NCBI GenBank assembly: GCA_949752795.1 | Contig: OX457074.1 | Span: 31,419,980-31,483,979, forward strand | Direction of reading: 5' to 3' | DNA: 64,000 bases | Origin: Hyperoodon ampullatus | Taxonomy: Eukaryota > Chordata > Mammalia > Artiodactyla > Ziphiidae | Shown here: positions 47,200 through 59,762 of the stretch, one piece after another | Layout of the letters: each line of letters starts with the position of its first letter | How positions within the stretch are numbered: the first letter of the stretch is position 1 | Position numbers and translations under genes: made by a program | The notes under the pieces: model-generated | The model's input: the letters and a program-made list of their open reading frames with translations, nothing else | Told to the model about the DNA's origin: nothing | The model's database searches: none

Positions 47200-47740
47200 T
47201 TGTTACTGGGCCCTTTCCAGATTCTTGGACAGCAATACCCTAGAAATGAATATCGCTTCCACAAGGCTCTTGAGCAAAGCTTTTTATTAAAAGAGACAGC
47301 TTGTGCACAAGGAAGACGGCGGGAAAAAAAGTGCCAGCTCCCTGAGCAGAAGGGGTGAGTTGCTTTTATAACAAAAGGGAGGTTTTGTCTCATGATCACT
47401 GGTAATTTTCAGAAATCGTCAGAATTCTTGGATCAGCAGCCACGGTGGCTACCTATCGGGAATAGGGACTGCTTCTGTGAGGGGAAAGAAGTGAATGAGA
47501 ATTTTCTGCAAGAAAGCACAGGAACAGATAAGGTTAAAATTGATAATTGAGCTTCTTGTCTTGTGGCAACTAGGTATACTTGTGAGTGTAACAGAGACAA
47601 AGTTAATCTTTTACTCTTGTGAGCCTGGCTTTTGTCTCTGGGACTCAGGCCCCCAGGGCCTTTGTTCTTTAGTTTCAAGGCCTGTTTTGCCCAAGGCCAT
47701 TCCCCTGGTCCTTTTCTAAAATGGCCAAGCAGCCCCAAAC
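47200..47740 (-). mobile_element. Solo LTR (antisense) with TATA and poly(A) signals
   Basis: On the minus strand there is a 'gttataaaagcaactcaccc' TATA region (about 47355-47375) and an AATAAAAAGC signal (about 47280-47290), about 75 bases apart. It lies next to an L1 fragment. Family and exact ends not determined. Confidence 0.5.
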
Positions 47741-48189
47741 CCATGAGGATAAAAGGCTAGCTTCTCCCCTGGAGAGGCTGGAGTCAGAGAAATGTAGTGA
47801 GAAGAAAACCCGGCTAGGACCCATATACACACACACCATAACTGCACGGAGCCATTCATCTATGCGATGTGTTGCTGACACGTCTGCTGAGACAGGACAG
47901 GCCTCGAAGACAGGAACTGGGGCTGCTCAGGGGGATCCCCAGCATTGACACAACGCATGGCCCATGGAAGGAACTCAGTACACACTGCAGGAGTGAAGGG
48001 ATGAGTAAGTGACGAAAACTTTATCCGTGTACACAGATACCTTAAAAATACTTCATTTGTAAATAATTTCAAATGTACAGAAATGTTTCAAGAATCAGAA
48101 TAATACAAAGAATACTTGTGTACCCTTTCCTTTACCCACATTCTCCTATTGCTAATATTTTGCCCCATTAGCTTTATTTATTTTTTAAA

Positions 48190-48511
48190 ATAAATAAATT
48201 TACTTATTTATTTATTTTTTCATTTTTGGCTGCATTGGGTCTTCGTTGCTACATGCGGGCTTTCTCTAGTTGTGGCGAGTGAGGGCTATTCTTTGTTGCG
48301 GTGCACAGCTTCTCATTGCGGTGGCTTCCCTTGTTGCGGAGCACGGACTCTAGGTGAGCGGGCTTCAGTAGTTGCAGCACGCAGGCTCAGTAGTTGTGGC
48401 ACACGGGCTTAGTTGATCCGCGGCATGTGGGATCTTCCTGGACCAGGGCTCGAACCTGTGTCTCCTGTATTGGCAGGCAGATTCTTAACCACTGCACCAC
48501 CAGGGAAGTCC
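48190..48511 (-). repeat. CHR-type SINE, long form
   Basis: It starts with (TTTA)n and 'ttggctgcattgggtcttcg', and ends 'accaccagggaagtcc'. Confidence 0.9.
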
Positions 48512-48514
48512 TGA

Positions 48515-48890
48515 TATTTCTATTTTGTTCATACATTGTTTTCTTGACTTTCTTCACATCTTCCTTTAGTTCTTCAACCATCTTTATGACAGTTGTTTTA
48601 AAGTCTTTATCTGGTAAATCTGCCACCAGGTCTTTTTCAGGAACCATTTCTCCTGGCTGTTTGTTTATTTATTTTGTTGAATGGGCCATACTGTCTTTTT
48701 TTTTTTTTTTTTAATGCCTTGTGATTTTTTGTTGAAAAGTGGACATTTGAACCTAATAATGTGATACTTCTGGAAATCTGATTCCCTCTCTTCCCCAGAA
48801 CTTGCTGGTTTTGATTTTGATTTTTTAGTTGTTGTAGCTGTCTCTTTGCTGAGGATCAGCCTGAGGTGTAAACTTATAGTCTTGCCTGGT
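48515..48890 (-). mobile_element. L1 5'-region fragment (antisense)
   Basis: 'tcacatcttcctttagttct', 'ctttatctggtaaatctgcc' and 'gttgaaaagtggacatttga' are familiar from antisense old L1 internal sequence. A related copy lies at 49745-50640. Confidence 0.6.
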
Positions 48891-48919
48891 GGTTTTCTTT
48901 GTTTGTTTTGTTTTGTTTC

Positions 48920-49148
48920 TGTTTTTATTTATTTATTTATTTATTTTGGCTGTGTCGGGTCTTAGTTGCGGCACCTGGGATCTTTCGTTGTAGTGCACGG
49001 GCATCTCTCTAGTTGTGGCGCGCAGGCTCCGTCATTGAGGCTTAGTTGCCCTGTGGCTTGTGGGATCTTAGTTCCCTGACCAGGGATTGAACCAGCGTCC
49101 CTTTCATTGCAAGATGGGGTCTTAACTGCTGGACCACCAGGGAAATCC
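48920..49148 (-). repeat. Older CHR-type SINE
   Basis: (TTTA)n, 'ttggctgtgtcgggtcttag' and the end 'accaccagggaaatccc'. It is more diverged than the CHR-2 copies. Confidence 0.88.
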
Positions 49149-49744
49149 CTTGTCTGTTGTTTTTTGAGTCTGCATTTTCCCTTGGTCATGCACAATGACT
49201 TTCTAATTTCTTCTGTATTGCAGGTGCTTTTGAATGTCTTATTTTTCAATGTCTGGCTCCCAAAATGGGGAAAAGAGAAAAATAAAGTTAAAAAAAAAAA
49301 AAGGCCTGGTCCTTTACATCCCCTGGAAGTCACTTCAGCCAGAGAGCGTGTGGGTTGCAACACTAGGTGGGGGATCCACAATAGCCCTGCCTCTGGGTCT
49401 GCACCTGTGTGATCAGAAGCAGCAATCAGTGATTAGAGGGCAGATGTGCAGTATCTGAAGTACATGGTCCTCCCCTCTGCCCGGCTTCTGCCAACCTTGT
49501 ACAAGCTGCTCCAAGAACACGTGAACAGCTGCCTGCCATGGCACTGAGGGGTAGGAGGAGGAATTAATATGCTGCTAAGAGCTAAGATTGACTGAGATTA
49601 ACCACCCTTTTCTGTCCAAGCCTTTACTTGGAAGTTACAAGCCTCCAATAGACTCCAGAGTTCCAAAATAGTTACAAGAGACAGATTTTGCCTGGGCAAT
49701 TCTTGTCTAGGTGGGGAGACAAGTTTCTGGTGCTTGCTACCCCT

Positions 49745-50640
49745 CTAACTTTCCCAAATCCTTCTCCTTGTATGTGGCTTTTGAGAATTTGAATATAATA
49801 CATCTTTTGTGGATCTTTTTGGGTTTGTCATACTTTTAGCTCATTGAGGTTTTGAATATGCAGATTATGATTTCACCAAATTTCGGAAGTGTTTGGCCTT
49901 AATTTCTTCCAATATTCTTTTGCCCCTTCCTCTCTGTCTCTCTTTCTCTCTTTCTTCTGGGGTTCTCATAATGCATATATTGGTATATCTTGCGATGGCC
50001 CACGCATCCCTCAGGCTCTGAATATTTTCCCTCATGATTTTTTCTCTCTGCTCCTCAGACTGGATGGTTTCACTTGCTCTGTCTTTGTCTGCTGATGCTT
50101 TCCTCTTCCTGCTCAGATCTGGTTCTGATACCCCAGCAAACTTTTTATTTCAACTACTGTACTCTTCATCTCCAGTATTTCTGAATAGTTCCTCTTCATA
50201 ATTTATATCTTTTTAGTAATAGTCTCCATTTGTTCATACATCATTCTCCTGGACTTCTTTAGCTTTTTAAGCATATTTAAGACAATTGATTTAAAGTATT
50301 TGTCTAGTAAGTTGAATATCTGAGCTTTCTCAGGGACAATTTCTCTTAATTTCTTTTTTTCCTGTGAATGGGACATACTTTTTTCTTCCTTTGCATTCCT
50401 CATCATTTTTTGTTGTTGTTGAAAACTGGATACTTTGAATTTTATAACATGATAACTCTGAAAATCAGATTCTTCCCTCTCCCCAGAGTTTGTTGCTATT
50501 GATTGTGGAGAACTGACATTTTCTGTTTTGTGTGGGGTTTGTTGGTGACTTTTCCAAACTATTTTGTAAAAACTGTATTTCTTGCCATGTGTCATCACTG
50601 AACTCTCTGTTCTATTATCTCAGTGGACAGAAATTTTGAT
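49745..50640 (-). mobile_element. L1 5'-region fragment (antisense), second copy
   Basis: 'ggttctcataatgcatatat', 'gcatccctcaggctctgaat' and 'tctctgctcctcagactgga' are typical of antisense L1M internal sequence. The right half (50220-50480) parallels 48515-48780. Confidence 0.6.
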
Positions 50641-51018
50641 AAAAGCCCGGAGCCAAAAAGAAGAACAAATAACCCTTCTCCCAGTCTTTGCAGATTGGAT
50701 CTGACGTGGGGTGCTCCTACAATGCTTGGCCAGGCCACCTAGCACTCTGCTTCATCTCCTGCTTATGCAGAGCCTACAGGTCAGCTAGACTTGTAGGCCT
50801 AGGATCCTATGAGATCCCTTCTGTGTATGCATCTGGCCCTGGGCATGTTCATTGTAGTCCAAACACCGTGGTATATGCTACAGTCCTTCAAAGCCCTTAT
50901 TCCACCCAGTATCTTCCTCCTCAGCCTCCTTCTTCCCAGGCCTTTTAGTACATCTGCTGATATCCTTGTCCACTGACCCTTGCCCCAGATGGCTAAGGGG
51001 ATTCTATGTCTTTAAATG

Positions 51019-51249
51019 CTTTTTTTTTTTTTTTTTTTTTTGCGGTATGCGGGCCTCTCACTGTTGTGGCCTCTCCTGCTGTGGAGCACAGGCTCCGGAC
51101 GCGCAGGCTCCGGACGCGCAGGCTCAGTGGCCGTGGCTCATGGGCCCAGCCGCTCCGCGGCACGTGGGATCTTCCCGGACCGGGGCACGAACCCGTGTCC
51201 CCTGCACCGGCAGGCAGACTCTCAACCACTGCGCCACCAGGGAAGCCCT
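51019..51249 (-). repeat. CHR-2 SINE with internal 15-bp duplication
   Basis: Reverse-complement CHR-2 with TSD 'taaatgctttt'. The unit 'gctccggacgcgcag' occurs twice in a row near 51091-51121, which other copies in this window lack. Confidence 0.93.
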
Positions 51250-52450
51250 AAATGCTTTTGACAGTCACTTCCTGAAAGTGGATTCAACCTGAGGGGGCGC
51301 AAAACCAAGCAAAACCTCAGCACCAGTACCTTAGGGAACTGCCAAATTGGCACAGTGTTTGAAAACAAAGTCCACATTGACCCCTGGCTCAGCATGTCAC
51401 ACCAGGGACATGGGCTGCCATTTCCACAGCCACCTGTGTCAGGGCAATGGGGGATGGTGGGTGGGAAGGAAAAAACACCACAATCCCCTCTTACTGAAAC
51501 TTAACATTTCTTTTTCCTTCATTAAACACTCCCCTGGTTGCTGTAAGCTCTTGGTTGGATTCCAGAGTTCCAAAATAAGTTAGTTCTGTCAGTTTTTGCT
51601 TAATGGTTGCTTTAGTGGAGGGACTAACCCCTTGAACTCCCAAGACAGCAACTTTCTATTGCTGTCTTGCTCTCTCTTCTGCTTTTTCAAGACTTTTTAA
51701 ATTAGTCACTTGTTTTGTTTCCAGTTACTTCCTATTGTGAATAGTGCTGTTAAAAACATCTGCAGAGAAACTGCATATTTTCCCCTTGGGAATGATTTCC
51801 TTGGAATTTATTCCCAGATGGGGAAATTCCAGGCCAAAGGAAAGAATAGTTGCCCAGCTCTTGTAAAATATTACCAATTGCTCTAGAAGGATTGGCTTGA
51901 CTTAGCATCCTGCCCACACCTCCAATCTGTCTTTGTTTTTCTCTTCAATCTGTTGGCAACTGTCTCATTTTTTATTTTTCTCATGTCTACTCTTTACTGG
52001 CTGTCTAACATGTGCCAGATGCCTTTATCTGCTATCTCTTTCTCTTTTTTTAATCTGCCATCTCTTAATACATCTCCTCAAAGTAAGTATTTTCATTTTC
52101 TAATGAAGAAACTCAGAAAGTTCAAGTCTCTAGAGGTCACACAGCCAAAGGCAGATGAGGGCTCCCTGGCCAGAATATTCCTACATGTTCTATGAGCCCT
52201 GTGGCTCCCACACTGGGTAATGACCTGTATCAGGAATGAAAAAAATATACAGGTTCAAATTGAAACACAGAGGGAAGAGTCTTGGATGATGGTGTCAGTG
52301 GTGGTATAGCATTTCAATATCCACAAATTCCTACATACAAACAGTTCAGCCAGGATAGCACACCCAATCTCACAGACTAGATGTACAACAAAACCAGGTG
52401 GCAATGAAACTGTCATGAAGGTACGAGAACTCAGGAGGGAACAGTGCACC
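51250..52450. other. Intergenic, no gene recognised
   Basis: AT-rich sequence with faint L1/MIR-like traces (e.g. 'tgctgttaaaaacatctgca' near 51745). No coding signal. Confidence 0.5.
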
Positions 52451-53005
52451 TACAAGCTCTTCCCGAGGAACCTAGCAGAACCTTTTTGGAGGATTAAAAA
52501 TGGAGGTGAAGCTCTTTAAAATCCCTCCCACTGAGGGGTTATGTGATCTTTCCTGAATTCAAGCGGGCCCTGTGACTGCTTTGACCATTAGAACCCCAAA
52601 GAATGATGATAAACATCCAATTTCTAGGCTCAGGCCAGCAGGCCTTGCAGCTTCCACTTCCTGTCTTGGAACACTCATTCCGGGGAAAGCTAGCTGCGAA
52701 TGTCACAGAGCAGACTACTCTAAGGAATGTGGAAAGGTAGTCATGTGAGAAGGCTGCATAGAGAGAGGCCAAGGCCTGACCAGCCCCTGGCGGTTGTAGC
52801 CATCCCAGCCCAGGTACCAGACAGGTGAGCCCAGGTGAGCAGCCTTTGGGGCATTCCAGCCCCAGCCACCATCTGACTACAACTGCATGAGAGACCCCAT
52901 GGGAGCCACCCGAGCCCAGTCAATTCACAGAACCGTGACATGTAAACAATTGTTTTATGCCTCTATGTTTTGTGAAGGACTGTTACACAGCAGTAGATAA
53001 CCAGA
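52450..53005 (+). mobile_element. MaLR (MLT1-like) solo LTR
   Basis: The 3' end 'gagcccagtcaattcacaga', 'ttgttttatgcctctatgtt' and 'gttacacagcagtagataac' is the characteristic MLT1 ending. The 5' end is approximate. Confidence 0.7.
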
Positions 53006-53284
53006 ACTGCCTTCCTACAGGAAGTGTGGTCCTAAGACCAGCAGCACCAGCATCATCTGGGAGAGCACGAGAAATTCTGGTTCTCTGGGCTATACCGAGA
53101 ATCTGAATCTGCACTGCAGCCTGACCTCCAGTCACGTTTACACACCATGCTCCGTGCAGCCTGGCTGCTACTCGGAGGGGCACTTGGAGTAGACACCCGG
53201 GTGCAGCTGCTCTGGGGGTTTGTTTTTGTCCATTACTTGCACCCGAGTACATTCCTATTGCTACACACAGGGTGGTAGGGTTGG

Positions 53285-53765
53285 TTTTTGGTTTCTTTTT
53301 TTTAAGTGAGAAATAATCTGCATACTGTAAAACTCACTAATTTAAAGTATAAAGTGCAGTGGGTTTCAGTATATTCACAAGGTTGTGCAACCCTCACCAC
53401 AATCCAATTTCAGAGAGTTTTCCTCATTCCCAAAAGAAGTTAGTCACTCCCATTCCTCTCTCCCCCAAACCCCCACAATCCCAGACTCTGGCAGCCACTA
53501 ATCTACTTTCTGTCTCTATGGATGTGCCTATTCTGGACATTTCAGATAAATAAAATCATAAAATACGTTGCCTTTTATGTCTGTCTTCTTTCACTTAACA
53601 TAATGTTTTCCAGATTAATGTTCATTTCGATGGTTTACTAAAACTTTGCTCCTAAGTAGCTGCATTCGCTCCCCACTTCATGCTGCTATTGTCAAAACGT
53701 TCATCTTTACACATTACGTGCCCAACCTCATGGATTTCTAACTATTGCTTGATGTACTTGTCTTT
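53285..53765 (-). mobile_element. L1 3'-UTR fragment (antisense)
   Basis: 'gtgcaaccctcaccacaatc', 'ctactttctgtctctatgga' and 'ttcacttaacataatgtttt' are standard antisense L1 3' sequence. Confidence 0.75.
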
Positions 53766-54655
53766 TTCAGATACGAAAAAGGAGAGGAGTTACCAACCAA
53801 AAATGCAACAATAGTGGCTTCTGTATTTACCTGTGTAGCTACTCAGATGCAGAGCCGTGCAGAGAACAGTGGGGAATGACTGGGTCGCTGGGGGAGGGAA
53901 GCGCATGGCAAAGGGAAAACAGCTGCACACAGGGAAAATTCAGGATTGTCATCCCTGGTTGTGGAAACGTCTTTCCACCCTGGACTGAATGAGGAAGGTT
54001 GTCACCCTGGTGACCGCTGACACTTGGAGGGGTGGGCAGAGCCTGGTCACACCACTCGTGACACTCAGTCACTTGGGCCAGGAAGTCCCCTCTCTTGTTG
54101 GGAGCTCTGTTGCCCGACCCTGGCAGCACCCTGCCTGCAGCTGCTCCCCTCACTGCTCTCACACAGCCACCCTGTTGCCCCTGGACTTCTCCCCACTTGG
54201 AATGCCCCTCCCCCAAGCCCGTCTGGTGCAAACCTACTTATCCTCCAGTATCGTCCTCAGTGAAGCTTTCCCTGAGCTCCCAGCACAACCACAGGTCCCA
54301 GGACACACTGCCATTGTGTATACACTGTGCTGTTATGACTGGGTCTGGGTCTGGGTCCATCACTGGACTGGGGGCTCCTTTTGGGGAGGACTGGGTCCAA
54401 TTCAACTCTTGGCCCTCAACCCCCAGCATGGAGCTCAGCATAGCCTGCAGGGGATTTAACCGGGTTGATAAATGTAGCCACAGCTCATTCCTTTTCATTA
54501 CTGTATAAGGCCCCATGATATCAGACCATGATCTGTTTGTGTGTTCCCCAAAGTCACCTCATCATGGAGATCATGTCCATCCTTATCGCTACAACACAGA
54601 TTGCTGCCCAGAGCATTCTTTTGCATGTATTCTTTTCTATTCACTGGGGTCTCCC
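53766..54655. other. Intergenic, no gene recognised
   Basis: GC-richer stretch. It has open frames up to 156 codons on the plus strand but no recognisable protein or splice context. 'cccctcccccaagcccgtct'-like ancient repeat text is present near 54200. Confidence 0.45.
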
Positions 54656-54684
54656 TTCAGGGCTAAGTAACAGGGACATGGATA

Positions 54685-55165
54685 ACAGTGGTGTAATAGA
54701 CTGGACAATGCCCCCACAGAGATATCAAGTCTTCATCCCTGGAACCTGCAAATATTCCCTTGCTTGGAAAAAGGGTCTTGGCAGATATAGTCAAGTTAAG
54801 GATCTTGAGATGAGGAAGTTTTCCTGGATCACACAGGTGGACCCTGAATGTAGTCACATATCTTTCTAAGCGAGAGGCAGGGGGAGATTCAACACACATA
54901 CACACATAAGGCAGTGTGTAGACTGAGGCAGAGATTGCAGTGATGCAGCCACAATCCAAGAAAGGCTGGCAGCCCCCGAACCTGACAGAGGCCAGGAGCA
55001 GATTCTGCCTTAAAGCCTCTCTGGAGGGAGGGAGAGAGGCTCTGTTGACCTGACGTGGCCCAGCGATGCTTACTTCAAACTTCTGGCCTCCAGAACTGTG
55101 AGATAATAAATGCCTGTTGCTGTAGGCCACCCCGCGTGCTGCGATCCACAGGAAACACATAGAAA
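54685..55165 (+). mobile_element. MaLR-like LTR
   Basis: 'agatatcaagtcttcatccc', 'cctggaacctgcaaatattc', 'agttaaggatcttgagatga' and 'ctccagaactgtgagataat' follow the order of a common old mammalian LTR. Confidence 0.6.
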
Positions 55166-55825
55166 TGGCTTGAACAAGACAGAGGTTGGTGTCTCCTACA
55201 TATCAGAGGCCAAGTGTGAATAGCCCAGGGCGGCCATGGTATCTCCACAGACAACCATGGTTCAGGCTGACTTCGCTTGGTGCTCGCTCATCCCTAGGGT
55301 GCATCCCTGACTTCATAATCCCAGAAGGCACTCCAGCACCACATCCCATTTCTAAGCAACAGAGAAGAAAAGGCAAAGGGCACCCAGGAGCTGTCATTTG
55401 AGAAAGCTTTCTAGAAACCATCATGTAACACTTGCGTTTCATCCCATTGGCCAGAACTTATTCATGCGGCCTCCCCCGCCACCTAGGAAGTGAGAAGTGT
55501 AGGCTCTACTCCAGGTGACCAACTGACCAGCTGAAAATCAGGGGCTTTAAGATGGGAATAACAGATCCTGGGGTTGGCAACTAGCTATCTCTTTGTGCTA
55601 TCTCCTTGCACTTGTCTTCATTTTACAACACTGTGCCTTATTTGTGTATTTTTTTTCAATGTTTGAAGTGAAAAGTGAAACCAAAAAAAGGTTAAAAAGT
55701 TTTAAAAATATCACCATGCATTATTTGTGGATACATAAGGAAATGTCTGAATAAAAAGGAAAACAAAAACATTTTAAGTTTATAAAAATCACCACGTTAT
55801 CTGTGTATTAAAAAAATGTTTAAGG

Positions 55826-56125
55826 ACTTCCCTCGTGGTGCAGTGGTTAAGAATCCGCCTGCCAATGCAGCAGACATGGGTTCAAGCCCTGGTCCAGGAA
55901 GATCCCACATGCTGCGGAGCAACTAAGCCCATGCACCACAACTACTGAAGCCTGCGCTCTAGAGCCTGCGAGCCACAACTACTGAAGTCCGCGTGCCTAG
56001 AGCCCGTGCTCCGCAATGAGAAGCCCGTGCACCGCAACGAAGAGTAGCCCCCGCTCGCCGCAACAGAGAAAGCCCGTGCGCAGCAACGAAGACCCAACAC
56101 AGCCAAAAATAAATAAATTTATTAT
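55826..56125 (+). repeat. CHR-type SINE, long form
   Basis: Head 'ggacttccctcgtggtgcag', tail 'ccaaaaataaataaatttat'. It interrupts an AT-rich stretch. Confidence 0.9.
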
Positions 56126-56397
56126 TATTTTTAATGTCTGAAATGAATAGGTGAGGGAAGCTGGGGTGTAGTGACTCACTGCGTCCAGAGCCATCCCAGG
56201 GGAGCTGATTCTAGGAGAAAATAGACTGAACACCCAGGACACCGCTGCATGCAGCAGACATGATCTAACAGACTTCCTGGAACACCCCCCCCCACCACCA
56301 AAGTGACTGTCACACCAAAGCCAGCAGCAGGCTCCAGGGTGAGCGCCAGCTCAGAGCACAGGGAATGGCAGGCATTTTCCAACAAACTTTCTGGGCA

Positions 56398-56775
56398 CTG
56401 GATTGGGTTGAATAGTGCCCCCCTATTCATGTCCATCTGAAACCTCAAAATGTGACGTAATTTGGAAACGGTGTCTTTGCAGGTACTTAGTTAAGATTAA
56501 GTCATGTTGGGGTAGGGGAGCCCTAAATCCAGTATGACTGGGGTACTTAGAAGAAGAGGAGAGAGAGACACAGAGGCACATACACAAAACATCCCTGTGC
56601 CAAAAAAAATAAATAAAAATAAAAAAATAAAGGACCTTCCTTGAGGCTTCAGAGGGAGAAGGACCCTGCCAACACCTTGGCTTCTGACTTTGAGCCTTCC
56701 TCACTGTGAGGGAATAAATTTCTGTTGCATTAGGCCCCCCAGTTGGAGCACTGTTTACGGCAGCCCAGGAAGCTA
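56398..56775 (+). mobile_element. MLT1 (MaLR) solo LTR
   Basis: 'ggattgggttgaatagtgcc', 'tttggaaacggtgtctttgc', 'agttaagattaagtcatgtt' and the end 'gcccaggaagcta' are the MLT1 order. An A-rich insertion lies at 56605-56632. Confidence 0.75.
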
Positions 56776-57289
56776 AGATGCTGCTCTGAGCCTGAGACAC
56801 AGTTGTGAAGAAAGCTAAGATCCTGGCCTCAGAGCTCTCAGTCCAGGAGGGAGGCAGACCTGTACCAAAGCCCAGGAGGTTCTGGGGGTAAAGGGCTGAG
56901 ACCCCTAACCCCTCTTCCTAACGTGGTCGGGAAAGTCCTATCGGAGGAGGTGCCCACCCAAGGCCTGGAAAGCTGAGCTCTCCTTTGGAGGGACACTTTC
57001 CCAGGTGGTGGCCAAGCTGATGCTCCTTTGCTGTCACCTCACCACCACCACCACCACCCCCAACACACACACACAATTGCAGTTAAAGCGTCACAAACCC
57101 TCAACTCTTTCTGGGTCACCACACATGCCACGCTGCTCTGTGCCTCCCCTGGTCACAGTGATTGGGCTACACGTCTGTTTCTCTCTAGGCTACAAGGACA
57201 AGGTCTTCCTGATTTTTCAATCATTCATGTTGCTTAGCAAAGTGCCTGGCATCAAATAAGCGCCCAAAGACTGTTGAAAAAAATGAGGT

Positions 57290-58080
57290 TAAAAACCAAA
57301 CTAAACCCGGCATGAGGGGTCCAGGAATGATGGAAATGTTCTACAATTGGTTCATGGTGGTGGATGCACAACTCTGTAAGTTTACTAAAAATCGTTGAAT
57401 TGTACACATAAAAACAGATGAATTTTACAGTATGTAAATTAATACCCTAGTAACGCTGTTTTTAAAAAATCTACTTGAATGGCTAACATGGAAAAGACAG
57501 AAAGTACCCAGTGCAACTGGGCCTGTTGGGAGTGTAAATCAGCTAAACTGCGTTGGAAAGGGCATGGCAGTCAGTATCCGCTGATGCTAAAAAATCTGTA
57601 CAACCTGTGTCCCAACAATCCCATTCACAGGTATACACCCAACAAAAATGTGTATGTATGTGTCTATCAAAACATATGTGAAAGGCTCCCAGCAGCATTC
57701 TTTATCCATAAAGGCCCAAACCAGAAATCACCCAGATGCCCATCAGGAGTAAAGCGGACAAATGAACGCAGGAACCACAGAAACCTGGGAAGTTAGCTCT
57801 GTTCACGCAAAAATATGACTACACACGACGACGTGGAGGAAGCTCACAAGAAGCCGAAACTGTAAAGTGGCACAAGTGTAAATGACAAACTGTGAGTCAG
57901 GACGGGGAGTGGGGGAGGAGTGGCTGGGAACAAGGGGGGCTCCTGAGGTCACAGTCTGCTTCCCGAGCTGGACGCTGGCCTCGCAGCCTTGTCCAGTTTG
58001 TGAGGATTTGTCGACTGCATGATATGCTTTTCCATGTATAGTTTATAATTCACTATAAAGTGTCAACAACAAATTGGCAC
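57290..58080 (+). mobile_element. L1 3'-end fragments (sense)
   Basis: 'gaaatgttctacaattggtt', then from 57530 'gggagtgtaaatcagctaaa', 'gtcccaacaatcccattcac' and 'cacccagatgcccatcagga' are L1 ORF2/3'-UTR text. The order suggests two pieces. Confidence 0.7.
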
Positions 58081-58530
58081 TTGCCACCTACCTCTACCAG
58101 GATTAAGTCATGTGCTCTGCAGCTGCTGACTTTCAACACCCCCCCACCCCCCCACCCCTGGGAAGGAGTTCAGGGTGGAGAGCAGAAATGAGGCCTCTGT
58201 GCTCTGGGAAAAACTGGCAGAACAGGTCTTCAGAGAGTTAAATATTTTCAGGAGCAGATTTTATGAGCCCAGTTCTTGTATCTCCTCTTATCTAGAAAAG
58301 CACTAAAATCCTTCATGGTGACGACTGCCCCTCATGACTAGCAGAAACCTGCTGCAAAATAATATGTGCTCGACTGAGTGTACGCCCCCCTTTGCCCAAA
58401 TCACGTATATCCTGAACTTCCCCCCTCCCTCTTTGGAGCAGTTTCTCAGAGCTATCTGAAATGCTGTCTCCCGGGCTGCAGTCCTCATTTTGCCCCCCAA
58501 AAAACTTAACTTGCAACCCTTATGTTGTGA

Positions 58531-58738
58531 ATTTTTTTTTTTTTTTGTGGTACGCGGGCCTCTCACTGCTGTGGCCTCTCCCGTTGCGGAGCACAGGCTC
58601 CAGACGCGCAGGCTCAGCGGCCATGGCTCACGGGCCCTGCCGCTCCGCAGCATGTGGGATCTTTCCGGACCGGGGCACGAACCCGTGTCCCCTGCATCGT
58701 CAGGCGGACTCTCAACCACTGCACCACCAGGGAAGCCC
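58531..58738 (-). repeat. CHR-2 SINE in the LTR of ERV copy 2
   Basis: Poly(T) and 'gtggtacgcgggcctctcac' to 'accaccagggaagccc'. TSD 'tgtgaattttttt' is on both sides. Confidence 0.93.
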
Positions 58739-58766
58739 TGTGAATTTTTTTAGTTGACAGTTTTTA

Positions 58767-58785
58767 TGGCAACCACGAAGGGATC
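58767..58785 (+). other. Primer-binding site, tRNA-Arg type (copy 2)
   Basis: 'tggcaaccacgaagggatc' matches the complement of the tRNA-Arg(UCG) 3' end with few substitutions. It lies 7 bases after the LTR end 'ttgaca', the same spacing as in copy 1. Confidence 0.7.
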
Positions 58786-58982
58786 CAGAATGGACCTCTC
58801 TCCTTAGCCGGAACTCTATGAGGAAGCAGAGCCTTGGTACCAGCAGAGGCTCCCTGCGCCCATCTGCCACCTTGGAGAGTCCAGATGGATCTGGGTGAGT
58901 CTCTCCTGGTTCTCAGATCTCCCGTATTGGTTGATGATCCTGAGTTTTATTTGGGGGTGTATAGCAGGTACCTGACCCCTCC

Positions 58983-59098
58983 CAGTTGAAAGATACTTGG
59001 GGGGCGGTGGGCCTAGCTGAAAGATACTGGGGAGTACCCACCCCGTTGAGAGATACTGGGGTGCGGGGGGCTTGGTTGAAAGATACCAGGGTTTGCTC
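58983..59098 (+). repeat. About 30-bp tandem repeat in ERV leader
   Basis: Four imperfect units each start 'gttgaaagatactgggg' or a close variant (58985, about 59016, 59045 and 59075), separated by G/C-rich variable bases. Confidence 0.8.
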
Positions 59099-59547
59099 AG
59101 TTGTAGAAGACAGAGTGGTCTGCGCCGAGTGGTTAGGTAAGAGGCTGATCTGACGCTTTTCCTCAATTTGGCCGCCTTAATAGAGTTTGTTGGGATAAAA
59201 GTGAAGATATTACATGAGAGCTCTGCTCCGAAGAAAAGGGACAAGACTCCTCCCGGCTGGTCACGGCTTGGAGGCAGAGTCCTCGTACCGTGCAGTGGTC
59301 TCATAGGGAAGCCCACTCATTAATTAAAACGTTTGCTCATCCAGGGGTCGCAGATAAGAATCGGCCATTCAGAGAGCACCTGTGGTGGTCTTAGACCACC
59401 AAAAGGAGAAACTGAGACACGTAGGAGGGCTGAAACGACTCTGGGGGGATGCCTAGAGGAGTTAAGCTCACAAGCAGCACACTGGCAGCCACACAGTTTC
59501 ACTAGTAAATTTTATCCCTAACAAATTCTACTTTAAAATGGGGAATA

Positions 59548-59762
59548 GGGAACTTCCCTGCTGGCACAGTGGTTAAGACTCCGCGCTCCCAATGCAGGGG
59601 GCTCGGGTTTCATCCCTGGTCAGGGAACTTGATCCCACATGCATGCCACAACTAAGAGTTCACATGCCACAACTAAGGAGCAGGCGAGCGGCAACTAAGG
59701 AGCCCGCTTGCTGCAACTAAGACCCAGTGCAACCAAATAAATAAATAGATAAATAAAAATTT
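59548..59762 (+). repeat. CHR-type SINE in ERV copy 2
   Basis: Head 'ggaacttccctgctggcaca', tail 'aaataaataaatagataaat'. TSD 'atggggaatag' / 'atgggaaatag'. Confidence 0.88.

Noticed and set aside
53989..54508. Overlapping 137-156-codon plus-strand frames
   Set aside because: Two frames are open over the same bases, composition is GC-driven and no protein similarity is recognisable.
58139..58160. C-rich run as a possible regulatory i-motif or G-quadruplex
   Set aside because: A short homopolymer-like tract in an LTR. Nothing else supports a function.
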